This document shows positions 30,976 to 43,335 of a DNA stretch of 64,000 nt, one piece after another. Location of the stretch: contig BROG01000071.1 in the NCBI GenBank assembly GCA_030159075.1, positions 676,001-740,000 on the forward strand, read 5' to 3'. The position numbers were made by a program, and so were the translations under genes. Each line of letters opens with the position of its first letter. Within the stretch, counting starts at the first letter, position 1. Below the pieces are notes generated by a model that was not told the origin of the DNA, searched no databases, and saw only the letters and a list, made by a program, of their open reading frames with translations. The stretch comes from Atrina japonica. Lineage: Eukaryota > Mollusca > Bivalvia > Pterioida > Pinnidae.

Positions 30976-32540
30976 GTACATTCTGATCCGATCCAAAATC
31001 AGCAAGTTTTATATAGATTCTGCTAACGATGTGATGCAGTCTGGTCTTTTTTCCTTCGACGAATGATATTTATTTTAATACATATAGATGCATTCAAATT
31101 GAAATCGAAAAACAAATGTTGTGAAAAGTCTGAGAAAGATATTATGTGTGTTAATTGTAAATCCCGTGTCGCTTTTAATAGTTCTTATATATTTTTACTC
31201 AGTGTATTTGTTAATATAATATGCCAATTTACCTTGACTGATATTATAGATTTAGTGTAAGCGGTAAATGTATTTGAATATAAGAATTGTTTTTATTTAT
31301 TGAACTGCCTAGGTGTGCAATTCAGTCTGACATGAAAAAAATCAATATGCAACGCTGGCGTGATACGTCAAGAAAGATAACTCGTACATATTTAGAAATG
31401 TAGTAAGTTCTAGGTTTCAGATATCGGGAAATAGTACCCATATTATACGTCTTTCAGTGCTACCTTTGAGTGCAATTACTGTGTTAAAATTGCGTGGTTT
31501 CCAACAATGAAGGACGTTTTAGCGATGTATTTTCTACAAAAGTTCATCTGCAATTCCTTAGTTTAGCTGTGAGTGCGTGAATAACCCACGGTTAGATTAT
31601 CGTGGTAAATACAGATATCATATCAAAATATATGATATGAAAATTCAGCAGTGGTCTGACTTTGTTTGCAGAATTAAGAATGTAAATCATATAATAATTA
31701 TCATTAATATCAATTCATCCATATCAATTCAGGAACAAGTTTTCCAAATTTTCTTATTACTGATTGTCAATAATTGACCTATCGCCAAATGTCCGACATG
31801 ACACATTTTTACCAACTTTCAACTATGATGTCACAATTAAATAGCCAGTCAAACATTTGTGTAATTATGATATCACAATCGAATGACATAAAAAAAGCAC
31901 ATGGACAGCCATATGTCAGATATTTTGGCGATAAGCCAATTAATAACTGACTGGTATAAAGGAAAATGAAGTTGGAATGTATTTTAATATATCTAAACCA
32001 ATGTTGTCATCGTAATAATATAAATTAACATTACATTTTCAGTAATATATGAAACTGATTTTAAACTATGGAACAATATGTGCAACACAAGTCTTCTGTC
32101 TATCAAAATATATCATTATTATCAGTATATTAGCAGATAATGAATCAAAGGAGATCTGAAGAAGCTCATTCCACTGTCTGTCTACTCGTGACATGCGCAA
32201 CAGATACTGAATTGTGTATTACGATTACAAATCACTTGACACAAACACATCATTTTGTTTGATACCAGATTCATGTCAACGACGATAACAGAAGGTTTGT
32301 ATGATAAAGTCGACGACTTTTTAAGATACTTTATTGCACTTTAAACAAAGATTATTGCACTTTATATTCGAACATCAATTTATAAGTCCACAAAATATCA
32401 CAGTAGGCCTACATATAGAAGGAGCAGTCGGTAGTTTGTGACCGCCACAATTATTGTCACAGAAAAATGTTCTCATATTGCAGCTCTTCGTCTTAAACGA
32501 AGTCATTTGATATATACACTATCTCTTTCTCTTTTATCTT
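30976..32540. other. No recognised gene
   Basis: AT-rich. Frames at 31063-31260 and 31577-31777 (plus) lack splice signals or family motifs. This is the region downstream of the TRIM-like gene. Confidence 0.45.
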
Positions 32541-32541
32541 G

Positions 32542-32544
<3 letters not shown>

Positions 32545-32613
<69 letters not shown>

Positions 32614-32627
32614 GCACACTCGCGCGC

Positions 32628-32703
<76 letters not shown>
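32545..32703. repeat. Compound (CA)n-(TA)n microsatellite
   Basis: About 33 CA units, a short CGCGCACACTCGCGCGCG linker, then about 37 TA units. It lies about 120 bp downstream of the TRIM-like stop codon. Confidence 0.97.
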
Positions 32704-32705
<2 letters not shown>

Positions 32706-32824
32706 TAGAGTCTGGTTTTACGTACATCACTGAATACCACTCTGAAGAAATCAATTATTGATTCTCACATTGGTGTAACAGTTGAACTAAAGTCAGTGAA
32801 TTTCAAGAAACTCCGATCTTCTTA

Positions 32825-33106
32825 CTAAGAAGTAGGAAACATTTCGCACAGTTTAACAGAAGATCCATCACAAACAACAAATTTATTCGCATACTTTTGA
32901 AAACTAATAAGGCGCGGTTCATTCATGCGTTTATCCTTGTCCAGTAGAATCCTATTTAGCTGTCCATTCGGTGCGAGCTGATGAATACTATTAGATATAA
33001 AACTGGTAATGTATATATTATCTTCATAATCGACTGAAATGCCAACTGGACCTTTCAACAAAGGATGGGAATATGAAAACACTTCCATTCCTTCTTTGCC
33101 AAGACA
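32825..33106 (-). CDS. TRIM-like gene exon 4: last propeller blades and stop
   Basis: Acceptor AATTTATTTCAG and phase 0 entry give CLGKEGMEVFSYSHPLLKGP, GISVDYEDNIYITSF and a C-terminal CEMFPTS followed by TAG. The GPVGISVDxxxNIYI pattern is the clearest NHL-like signature in the protein. Confidence 0.87.
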   Translation of the reverse strand, partial: CLGKEGMEVFSYSHPLLKGPVGISVDYEDNIYITSFISNSIHQLAPNGQLNRILLDKDKRMNEPRLISFQKYANKFVVCDGSSVKLCEMFPTS

Positions 33107-33124
33107 CTGAAATAAATTTAATGT

Positions 33125-33217
<93 letters not shown>

Positions 33218-36200
33218 AATATATTATTTTTAATTCGTTATAAGGACAGTTCGTTATATAGTAACAGCGAAGTGGTCTAAATGGTTACAATGCAATTCGT
33301 TAATATCAAAAATCACTCCAAATTCAGACTAAACATGAACTTTTCTAAGAAGATTTCTGTGAAGTAAAAAGAAAACACACTTTTTGTTACTTTCAATTTA
33401 AACAACTTATTTAATCAGAGCTACTTATGCTTATCGAAAAGTCAACAATTGACTATTGGTTACTTCGTAATAATACTATAAATGACGTTAGTTGTAACGT
33501 CAAGGGATATTGAAATTGGTTTGTTATAGGCAAATATTTGTCATATAAAATTCGTTATGAAATTGTTTTTCGACTATATAAATATCAGTGTATTGTTATA
33601 CAGTACTAATAAGATATGTTTCTGAAGACCACTACTTAAAATATAGATTTAGCTGTATTAGAGACCACAACTTATTATATTGTTTCGATTATACACGAGA
33701 GCATAACTTATCATATAGTTTTGGCTACACTAGAGAACACAACTTATACTTGAGTTTTGGCTACACTAGAGAACTCAATTTATCATATAGCTTTGGCTAC
33801 ACTTGAGAACTCAACTTATCATATAGTTTTGGCTACACTAGAGAATACAACTTATACTTAATTTTTGGCTACACTAGAGAATGCACAATACAATATAGTT
33901 TTGGCTACACTAGAGAACACAACTTATACTTGAGTTTTGGCTACACTAGAGAACTCAATTTATCATATAGCTTTGGCTACACTAGAGAACTCAATTTATC
34001 ATATAGCTTTGGCTACACTTGAGAGCTCAACTTATCATATAGTTTTGGCTACACTAGAGAATACAACTTATACTTAATTTTTGGCTACACTAGAGAATGC
34101 ACAATACAATATAGTTTTGGCTACACTCAAGATCACTACTTATTATAAAGATTTATTTAAACTCGAGACCAAAACTTATAATATAGGTTTGGCTACACGC
34201 AAGACCAAATTTTATTATATAGTTTAGGTTAAACTCGAGACAACAACTTGTTATATAGTTTTGGCTACACGCAAGACCAAAACTTATCGTATAGTTTTGG
34301 TTAAACTCTAGACACATCTTATCATATAGTTTTTGTTTATACTCCAGACCACATCTTATCATATAGTCTTTGGTTATACTCCAGACCACATCTTTTCATA
34401 TAGTTTTTGGTTATACTCCAGACCACATCTTATCATATAGTTTTTGGTTAAACTCGAGACCACACCTTATCATATAGTTTTTGGTTTTACTCGAGACCAC
34501 ATCTTATCATGTAGTTTTGGCTTATACTCGAGACCACATCTTATCATACAGTTTTTGCTTATACTCGAGACTAAAAATTATAAAATAGCTTTGGCTTTTT
34601 AAATATGTATTCGTGAACAATAAGACCATTTTACCTCCATTATAGCTTTGGTATTATGTTTACAATAATTATTTTGGTACAATAAATTTATATATGTGAA
34701 AATTGAAGATCCTTCAAATTACATCAGCATAACATCAAAGCCTTCAATGCAATTTGAAATTATCGAACTTCAAATCATAATATAACATAAAGCAATTGAA
34801 ATTTATTGAAAAGTGAATAGTTACAATTTTATAAAATAGGAGTGCGATCAATATATAACTTAATGTGTTTAGCAATGATGGGTACACCATGCACTATGAC
34901 CAAAAATGGAGTGACATAAATCGGTTACTTTAATAGAAATAACATATTCAAATTTAAATAAATGACGACAAGAAGATTAAATTATTACACATATCTAAGT
35001 TAAGATCTCAATTCACCTGCACTGAGTTATGATTCCAGTCGGAGTATATTATCCTGCCCTTGTCTGTTGTGCAAACTTGACGAACGCATCCTTCAGGCAC
35101 ACGAATCTTATGTATAACCTCGCCCTTCATATTAATGATCTGTAGCTCGCCTCCACATGCTATGATAAATTTACCATCTGTGTATGCAAGACCATATGAC
35201 CTTGAGTGAAATGTTATATCTTTCACTGAAAATAAAAAAAATAACAATTTATTAATATGTAATATATGTATATAAGTTATACATGTACACAAATATCACT
35301 ACAAAATAGTGCATTTACTATGACAATACCTTTCACCTCTATCTCTGCATAAATTAATTCTATAGCATTCGTACAGTAGGGTCATGGAATTGTAACGGTA
35401 TGAGAGCAATGACAAAAACTAGAGAACGTATATTGTTTGGCCATGATATCACAAACAACTGACATTATCTTCCGAAAAATAAAAAAAATCAAATAAAACA
35501 TTTTTTATTTATTTATTTATCATTGGTGTTAACGGTACTACTTTGATATTACCATTTAATTTCCTGACAGGTGTCTAGGGTGTTGCATACAAGTGTCATT
35601 TTGATCAAATTAGTATAGCCAAAGTCAAATTGTACTGCACCTCGAGAATTGACTGATTAAGCTTAAATTATTGATATTGCCTCTAAGGATGGTCCCAGCA
35701 GTGTTGAACATTGTTTTAGTATGTATGTCCAGTTCAAATGTAAATATGACGAGTTCATGAAACTGTCATTCTGTATATTAATCGATGTACAAATAATGAT
35801 TTAATAAAAGCGGAAATAGGGGTAATCTTGTTTGTTGTTCAATGTTAGAGTCAGTGCCAGTTCCAGAATCATTGCTTGCAGTAAGTTTTGGAGATAATTA
35901 ATTATCTTATATCAACACTTAGTCTATTTTGCTAATGGCGAAAATATTTGTCCTCAAAATATAACTATATAAACACAAATTGTGAAAATTTGTACATTTA
36001 ACGACTATTTTGCAAGATGATCTGAAGAAAGGGGCTAAAGATGACCAAACAACACTGTAGGAGAACGGGGTCTTACACCATAAAACTTAAGAATTACTTT
36101 AGTCTTAAATAATTCTCAACTTTCGGTAATCCTGAAATCTGATTGACTGAGCAAGCGAACTTGAGAATATTCTCAGACTTGAGTTATCTCTCAAGTTTTA

Positions 36201-39200
36201 TGGTGTCGGGTCACAGTGGAGTGGGAATTAATAAAGTAAGTATAACACGTATTGCTTTAAACCTAGAAAAACATGATGTTTCATTTCAAAATATTTATAT
36301 TGACTGTATGATTAAGTTATTATATAGCATTCTACGTATCGGCCATGTTTAATATAACAAATGTGAATAAGTGTATGAGAAGCGTTAAGTCTCGCGAGAA
36401 TCTTGATCAATTAAGTATGGTACCCGTTCTCGAAATTAGTCAACTGTTTCCAAGAGAAAGCGTACACTAAACTGATGGCAGCTTAACTGATTTCACCAAT
36501 CAAAATCCAGGTATCTAATAAAAGTGATGTTCACATTAATAATAGTAAACAAAATCCCTTCAAATGCAAACATCGGATTTAAGTCATATTTATATAATAA
36601 GGTTTACCTGCATCACACCCATTTAAAGTATGATTAAGAAACGTAATGTAGTGGTACTAATCGCTTTAAGTATGTATTTGGCTTATCGAAACCGTTAGAA
36701 TATATGACGCGCTTCTTTAGTAATTTCTCAATAAATCATGAGATTAGCACTGGGAAGCTAGGATTACACATAAACAAGTAACAAAACAACCAATTGTACA
36801 GGACACAAACAGTTATCGAGAAAACAATGTATAAATCTTTATACTTTTTTTATTGATCAGGGGTCACATAAAAAAGTCACCTTTGGTAAAAATTCTGGTA
36901 AATCGAAACTGACGTGAAAATATAATAAATGCCCTAATCTCTACGGGGCCAAATGTGTTGTCCTTAGCATTTTTATATATTTCAGTGCTATCCAATGATT
37001 ATCAACTATATAATCAGACTCGGCAAGATGATACGTTCACAAATTTAGTCTAATTCCATCTTGAAATATATCTATTAATTGAAAACAACAATGACATTTT
37101 TACGCATTACCAATTACACTGCAGGGACTTAAACGATTAAAAAGGTTGTGAATTCTTTATATCAGTTATAAAAATCATGAAGAATATACCGAACTATTAA
37201 CTAGCGATTAAAGAGTCTATGAATCAAACAGACACCCTTCATATTTGGCTATTTTACTTACTATAGATACAGACAGGAAATTAACAACTAGGCTATACGA
37301 CAAACGCGATGATTTCGGCTTTCCCATGGTACATTTTCCACGTTTAGTTAATAATATCCCAAAATTATTACTTAAATGTGGAAAATGTACGGTGGGAAAG
37401 CCGAAATATATATATATTGCACATCCTTTGGCATCTGAGATTTTCACGAGTTGATGTTCCATCAACTGAGTAATGTTATGGTAAGTTGTTTATTGGGATC
37501 AAGTCAAAGTAAATTTTGTAGTTTGGGGTTAATAACATATTGTATTGACGGAAAATTACACATGTATGTGCACTTCAGCAGCATAAAATCAACTTCAATA
37601 TTGAAATTTTTAAGTCATACTTTAATTCGTAAATTTTTTAATTTTAAATTAAGTAACATATCGCTGAAAAATATAGGTCTAGAAGTCTTGTTAAAATACT
37701 TGCTATTAAATGTCAGTTCGGCGTCCTTTATGAGTTTGAAGATATTGTAAGTTTGTTCTAGAATGTTACTTTGCAATTACTTTTTAAATTATACACTTGA
37801 GAACGTGATCCGAAATGATGAGAAACTCGCGGCGTCTTTGAAGTTGGTAAATTGTTTTACATGCACACGTATTGACCTAGAGGTTTAAGTCTTCTGATGG
37901 GAAATATAGTGTAAGGATACAATATTGTTCTGTCGCATAAAAAATTAATATCGATGAAACGATGTTTATAAGTTTTATAATCATATCGCTGATCTATGTA
38001 GCGTGTTGCATAATAAATAAGTCATCAGTACTCACGGTAAGCCGAATGTCTGCCCCGATTTTAAGTTACTTTTTTGTAAAATCTACGAAAATACTGAAAT
38101 GTATACTCCAGCGATTATACACCAGTTTTTTTATACCAGTTTTATAAAATATACCGGGCTGTGAACTCAAACTATCAAAATGTATATAAACTATATAAAA
38201 TTTGTACAAAATATTGAAATATATAGGCCTACTGTAGCGAATGGATAGTTTGTGAATCTGTATATCAGTTATATAAAAAATGTCGAAATACTGAATAATA
38301 CCATGAACTTTTTTATAATTCAATATCATGTACTGTTTTATAATTTTATATCATGTACTGTTTTATAATTCTATATCATGTACTGTTTTATAATTCAATA
38401 TCATGTACTGTTTTATAATTTTATATCATGTACTGTTTTATAATTCTATATCATGTACTGTTTTATAATTCAATATCATGTACTGTTTTATAATTTTATA
38501 TCATGTACTGTTTTATAATTTTATATCATGTACTGTTTTATAATTTTATATCATGTACTGTTTTATAATTCAATATCATGTACTGTTTTATAATTTTATA
38601 CCATGTACTGTTTTATAATTTAAATCATGTACTGTTTTATAATTCAATATCATGTACTGTGTTATAATTCTATATCATGTACTGTTTTATAATTTAAATC
38701 ATGTACTGTTTTATAATTTTATATCATGTACTGTGTTATAATTCTATATCATGTACTGTTTTATAATTCAATATCATGTACTGTGTTATAATTTTATATC
38801 ATGTACTGTTTTATAATTTTATATCATGTACTATTTTATAATTTTATATCATGTACTGTGTTATAATTTTATATCATGTACTGTTTTATAATTTTATATC
38901 ATGAACTGTTTTATAATTCTATATCATGTACTGTTTTATAATTTTATATCATGTACTGTATTATAATTTTATATCATGTACTGTTTTATAATTTTATATC
39001 ATGTACTGTTTTATAATTTTATATCATGTACTGTGTTATAATTTTATATCATGTACTGTTTTATAATTCTATATCATGTACTGTGTTATAATTTTATATC
39101 ATGTACTGTTTTATAATTTTATATCATGTACTGTGTTATAATTTTATATCATGTACTGTTTTATAATTCAATATCATGTACTGTTTTATAATTCAATATC

Positions 39201-40250
39201 ATGTACTGTTTTATAATTTTATATCATGTACGGTGTTATAATTTTATATCATGTACTGTTTTATAATTTTATATCATGTACTGTTTTATAATTTTATATC
39301 ATGTACTGTTTTATAATTCAATATCATGTACTGTTTTATAATTTTATATCATGTACTGTGTTATAATTTTATATCATGTACTGTTTCATAATTTTATATC
39401 ATGTACTGTCTTATAATTTTATATCATGTACTGTGTTATAATTTTATATCATGTACTGTTTTATAATTTTATATCATGTACTGTGTTATAATTTTATCTT
39501 TTTAAATCAATGTATTAGTTATCTTCAAATAAAGTATTACCAAAATGCACGTAGAAAAAAAATAAAATTTGAAGTTGTCAATTTGAGATATAGTACAAAA
39601 GAAGTAAGTTCTCGTATTCTATTTGTTTAATTTCGGCGAGGTCAAAACAAAACCTAAAACATGGGGACTAGTGATGTGTGTATCTATTTGTCACCTATGT
39701 TAAATAAAATTAAAAATAAAAACATGACAAAGAATTGCGCCAAATAGAGAAATCTCCAAAATACATGTGACAGCATCTTCTAAATTACATGCATTTATTA
39801 ATGTACATACGTTTGAGCAGAGGGAGACGTATGCTAGGAGTGTTAAAAGTTCAGACAGGTGTAAACTAATTAATCTTCATGATTGGTCATATTTCATTAA
39901 CTTGTAACATTGATTATGTAGTTATTGCCAGATGAATTTTATAATGATTTGTAATGTGTTATCTGTAATGAATGTACATAAATTTAAACATTTTGATCAA
40001 GTATCTACCTGTTTCCATGGTAACGGTGTCTATTATTTGAATCGTCGAAACATAATTCATACGATGCTGTTTATTACATGGCAACGATACTGCCACCTGG
40101 TGAGCATTGACTTGACAGACATCCCAAGGTTTCCCTGGTAGTGGTACTTCGCGTAATAATGCTCCTTTTGGATCGAACTGTAAGCAAAGAAATGATAATG
40201 CACTTAAATTTGCGATACTTATCTTAACCAGAAAAATATTAAGTGTTGTA

Positions 40251-40284
<34 letters not shown>

Positions 40285-40303
40285 TTGATGATGATGATGA
40301 TGT

Positions 40304-40353
<50 letters not shown>

Positions 40354-41321
40354 TTGATGATGATGATGGTGGTGATGGTGGTGATGATGATGATAAGATG
40401 ATGAGGAGAAGGATTTATATCATTTAATAATTTTAGTGATACGTTCTTATTGACTACAATGTTTAAAATCGACATCTACCACATGAATTCATACTTAATA
40501 TCAAAGAAAAATCGAGAAAAAAAGCATCTCACAAAAACATCTGCGATACTTACCAGTTGTAAATTATCCTTTGTACGGTTGCCCACCAACAATAAACCGT
40601 TATATAGATATAAACATCCGCCTATAGCTGTATTCTCATCATTACTAATGGTAAATGTATCAACAATTCTTCCGGAGCAGTCTTCCAGGTTTTGATGAAG
40701 GTTTGATATATGATTCTCCCGTTTCCCGGAATCATCAGATGCATTGACGTAGCAATGAACGTTTACATCTCCAAAAGATTTCAGATTCTTTTTGAGGTTT
40801 TCAATTTTTTCATTCACTTCAAAGTCGTATTCAAATGATTTTGTTGCTCCAATTGAGTTCTGGATGGATTTTTCGTAAAATGATTGAATATCTATAAGAT
40901 CTGAATCTCTTCTTTGTGACCAATATCTAATTGCATGCTCTAATCTTCTCTGATACTCAAACAATGCTGATTGCCTTTTTTCCATTTCTTCTATTCTATT
41001 TTGACACTCTTTTGAAGCCTCCCTATGAATAACGTCAAGGTGTTTGCGCAGCTGTGATTCCAGATTATCAAGATGGTTGTTAATTTCTTCTCTGACTATA
41101 CTTATTTCCGTGTCTATATTGCGTTTACTAACCTCAAGAGCTTCAAAATGTTGCCTGCATTCCTTTAATTGACACATTAATTTGTATCTTTCACTTTTGA
41201 AATATTTTATTATTTCCATAACCGCCATCCGATCGTTCTGATTAACATCAACATCACGTGATTCATGGTGCCTGTCACGTGGTAATTTAGGATGACGATT
41301 CTGTCTTGTATTGTCAGACAT
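32825..41321 (-). CDS. TRIM-like coiled-coil/NHL-type protein, four coding exons
   Basis: Coding join on the minus strand: 41321-40554, 40177-40009, 35225-35017, 33106-32825, giving 475 residues and a TAG stop. All junctions are GT-AG and phases agree (0, 1, 0). Residues ~35-140 form a long charged coiled coil. Residues ~190-475 read as beta-propeller (NHL/TRIM C-terminal type) repeats: FDPKGALLREVPLPGKPWDV, YGLAYTDGKFIIACGGELQI, GPVGISVDYEDNIYITSF. Proteins of this layout are abundant in bivalves, usually with RING and/or B-box zinc fingers, and are annotated as E3 ligase-like. Here neither is present: the first exon has an in-frame TGA (41354-41352) upstream of the ATG, so no zinc-finger exon can be spliced in frame at the visible acceptor. 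A ligase role is therefore not supported. A scaffold or ligand-binding role is inference. Confidence 0.85.
33130..33216. repeat. (TA)n microsatellite in TRIM-like intron 3
   Basis: About 43 TA units, starting only ~24 bp upstream of the exon 4 acceptor. It lies in the branch-point region on the transcribed strand. Confidence 0.97.
33217..33599. other. Intron sequence with TTCGTTATA motifs
   Basis: Contains TTAATTCGTTATAAGGAC, GTTCGTTATATAG and AAATTCGTTATGAAATTG, which recall degraded pogo/Tigger-type MITE ends. No definite element boundary can be set. Confidence 0.3.
33600..34600. repeat. 36-bp tandem array in TRIM-like intron 3
   Basis: About 27 units containing TTTTGGCTACACTAGAGAAC and ACAACTTATCATATAG, with progressive divergence to GGTTATACTCCAGACCACATC at the right. 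The unit is 12 codons, so frames on both strands stay open for stretches. It is intronic, hence not a gene. Confidence 0.93.
34628..34668 (+). repeat. Possible fragment of the hammerhead-bearing element
   Basis: CATTATAGCTTTGGTATTATGTTTA closely matches the CATTATAACTTTGGTATTATGTTTA block of the copy at 45020-45190. The ribozyme core is missing. It sits at the right end of the 36-bp array. Confidence 0.4.
35017..35225 (-). CDS. TRIM-like gene exon 3: propeller segment
   Basis: 209 bp with acceptor TTTTATTTTCAG and donor CAG|GTGAAT. Phase 1 entry completes a valine codon, giving TVKDITFHSRSYGLAYTDGK, then IIYSDWNHNSVQ. It lies about 4.8 kb from exon 2. The intron between them holds a 25-bp array, reverse transcriptase fragments and a MITE. 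Confidence 0.85.
35226..36065. other. TRIM-like intron 2, left part
   Basis: AT-rich with no recognised repeat or exon. Confidence 0.45.
36066..36214. mobile_element. Foldback MITE, copy C
   Basis: Inverted ends GGGTCTTACACCATAAAACTTAAG and CTCAAGTTTTATGGTGTCGGG, inner blocks TTTAGTCTTAAATAATTCTC and GAGAATATTCTCAGACTTGAG, centre AATCTGATTGACTGAGC. It is the best-preserved of three copies and lies in TRIM-like intron 2. Confidence 0.7.
36215..36860. other. TRIM-like intron 2, no recognised feature
   Basis: AT-rich sequence with no supported element. Confidence 0.4.
36865..36930. repeat. Degenerate relative of the foldback arm
   Basis: CTTTGGTAAAAATTCTGGTAAATCGAAACTG aligns with the CTTTTTGGTAAAACCCCTGGTAAATCAAAAAGTGG arm of the 21926-22055 element. 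It is heavily mutated and homology is by eye only. Confidence 0.35.
37225..37360 (+). pseudogene. Reverse transcriptase C-terminal fragment
   Basis: Plus-strand frame SYLAILLTIDTD, RKLTTRLYDKRDDFGFP, MVHFPRLVNNIP. The same block in the decayed copy at 50480-51040 reads SKLTTNLHDKHDDFYFP. This is the region after the YIDD palm motif in a metazoan retroelement family, probably Penelope-like or related. The fragment has no palm motif. Confidence 0.6.
37361..37465 (-). pseudogene. Second reverse transcriptase fragment, inverted
   Basis: Minus-strand frame FGFPTVHFPHLSNNFG is a diverged copy of the segment beside it, in opposite orientation. Together they form an imperfect hairpin: about 29-bp arms with GGCTTTCCCATGGTACATTTTCCAC against GTGGAAAATGTACGGTGGGAAAGCC. 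Confidence 0.5.
37466..38304. other. TRIM-like intron 2, no recognised feature
   Basis: AT-rich. The 99-codon plus frame 37451-37750 is low-complexity and unsupported. Confidence 0.4.
38305..39498. repeat. 25-bp tandem array in TRIM-like intron 2
   Basis: About 47 units of TATCATGTACTGTTTTATAA followed by a variable TTTTA, TTCTA or TTCAA. Variants differ mainly at that end and in TGTTTT versus TGTGTT. The first ~230 bp show a regular three-unit order, and the rest is mixed. Both boundaries are sharp. Confidence 0.96.
39499..40008. other. Intron sequence next to TRIM-like exon 2
   Basis: No recognised feature apart from the exon 2 donor at its right edge. Confidence 0.4.
40009..40177 (-). 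CDS. TRIM-like gene exon 2: propeller segment
   Basis: 169 bp, entered in phase 0 after a CTTACAG acceptor and left in phase 1 at the donor GTAGAT. It encodes FDPKGALLREVPLPGKPWDV onward to IIDTVTMET. This blade (hydrophobic-D-P/x-G, then a PWDV turn) is typical of TRIM/NHL-type proteins. Confidence 0.82.
40250..40410. repeat. (GAT)n trinucleotide repeat in TRIM-like intron 1
   Basis: GATGAT tract with GTT and GGT interruptions. It occupies most of the 376-bp intron between exons 1 and 2. Confidence 0.96.
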
Positions 41322-41360
41322 TCTTCTAGATTCCACCTTCTCTGCCTTCACTCAAATGGA
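40554..41360 (-). CDS. TRIM-like gene exon 1: start codon and coiled coil
   Basis: Acceptor TTTTATCATTTTCAG precedes the exon at 41360, so a non-coding leader exon lies upstream. The ATG at 41321 begins MSDNTRQNRHPK. A GTG codon ten codons earlier is in frame but follows a stop directly and is not chosen. The exon ends at NLQL with donor GTAAGT at 40553. It encodes residues 1-256: a basic, histidine-rich head, then the coiled coil from about YFKSERYKLMCQLKECRQ to EYQRRLEHAIRYW, then the first propeller strands. Confidence 0.85.
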
Positions 41361-41705
41361 CTGAAAATGATAAAAAGAATTTTGATAAAGTTAGTCAACA
41401 TACCAATAAGACAAAGATTTGGCTCAACTCGATTGTTCTGATGTGCCCGTATTCCTGACGGAATATTCTGGCAACTGATGAGAAAATATGTACTAAATGC
41501 GTTAATATGTAGTTTTAATGACAAAATTGGTTGTCACACTTTTCTATCCACATTGATACAGGTGTGCCATTCTATATACCGTAGATATATTAACTGAATA
41601 TGCTTATTATATCAATTGGTAATAATGCTCTGTACATAACTGCAAATCAAAGGAAATAGAAATAGAATCACCTTGACTCCATGCAATAATGTCTTCCATC
41701 CATAT

Positions 41706-41710
<5 letters not shown>
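41361..41710. other. Region upstream of TRIM-like exon 1
   Basis: Intron in the leader of the gene. It starts with the acceptor at 41363-41361 on the minus strand. No other feature was recognised. Confidence 0.45.

Positions 41711-41775
<65 letters not shown>
41711..41775. repeat. (GA)n microsatellite
   Basis: About 32 GA units. Confidence 0.97.
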
Positions 41776-42553
<778 letters not shown>

Positions 42554-43155
42554 TGACAAAATATACAGTAAATCACTATATGTGATGAATTCACCTTCTA
42601 CAACAAGAAACGGTTGTCTTCTATAACACAACACGTGAACATTTTGTACAGTGAAATGCTAGGTTTTTTTTATATTTTAAATATATCATCTGATGTGCGT
42701 GTTTGTATCACATATGACTTTCAATTCTCAAAATATCAAAACATATCATTTTTGTCATCCTTATTTTTTCAGGTATCTGTGATGGAATCACGCCAACAAC
42801 ATCTATGGCCGTCATATGATCACAAAAACCATCATCATTGATATCACTTTAATTCAGAAATATTATTGTAAGATACAATGCCGGGTGTAAATTCACACTG
42901 CATGTAATTGCTATATAATTTCCTTATACTTCTGTGATATTTCACCAGCATAACTTACTATAAGTTTAAATCCGTCTTAAATAAATACTACGACTCAATA
43001 CCTACAAACGTACATGTGCAAATAACCATGAATCCACAAAAAAGAACATAAAATATTACTCTTGGAATCCATCTTAAATAAAGAGCAAGACTCACTGCCT
43101 ACACTCTTACATATTAGTAAGATGTCCTAGAACATGTATAAATATATGCAATCTA

Positions 43156-43335
43156 CAGTCACCTCCACTTATAACGAGATCGTATTTAACGAAATACCGC
43201 TTCTGGTGAGAATACATCTCTGTCCCGTGAATTTCTTATCTTATACTATATGGATCCGGAAAACGAAATCCGGCTATAACGAGATTTAAATCGATCTCCT
43301 TTCAACTTTGTTTTAAGTGGAGTTAACGTTTTAGC
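43156..43335. mobile_element. MITE with pogo/Tigger-like ends
   Basis: CAGTCACCTCCACTTATAACGAGATCG at the left and ...TCAACTTTGTTTTAAGTGGAGTTAACG at the right are roughly inverted. TATAACGAGATTTAAATCG recurs inside. CAGT plus TATAACGA is characteristic of non-autonomous pogo/Tigger-type elements. It is inserted in the degenerate array. Confidence 0.5.

Noticed and set aside
41322..41351. GTG at 41351 as the start of the TRIM-like protein
   Set aside because: It follows an in-frame TGA directly and is not an ATG. The ATG at 41321 is the first usable start.
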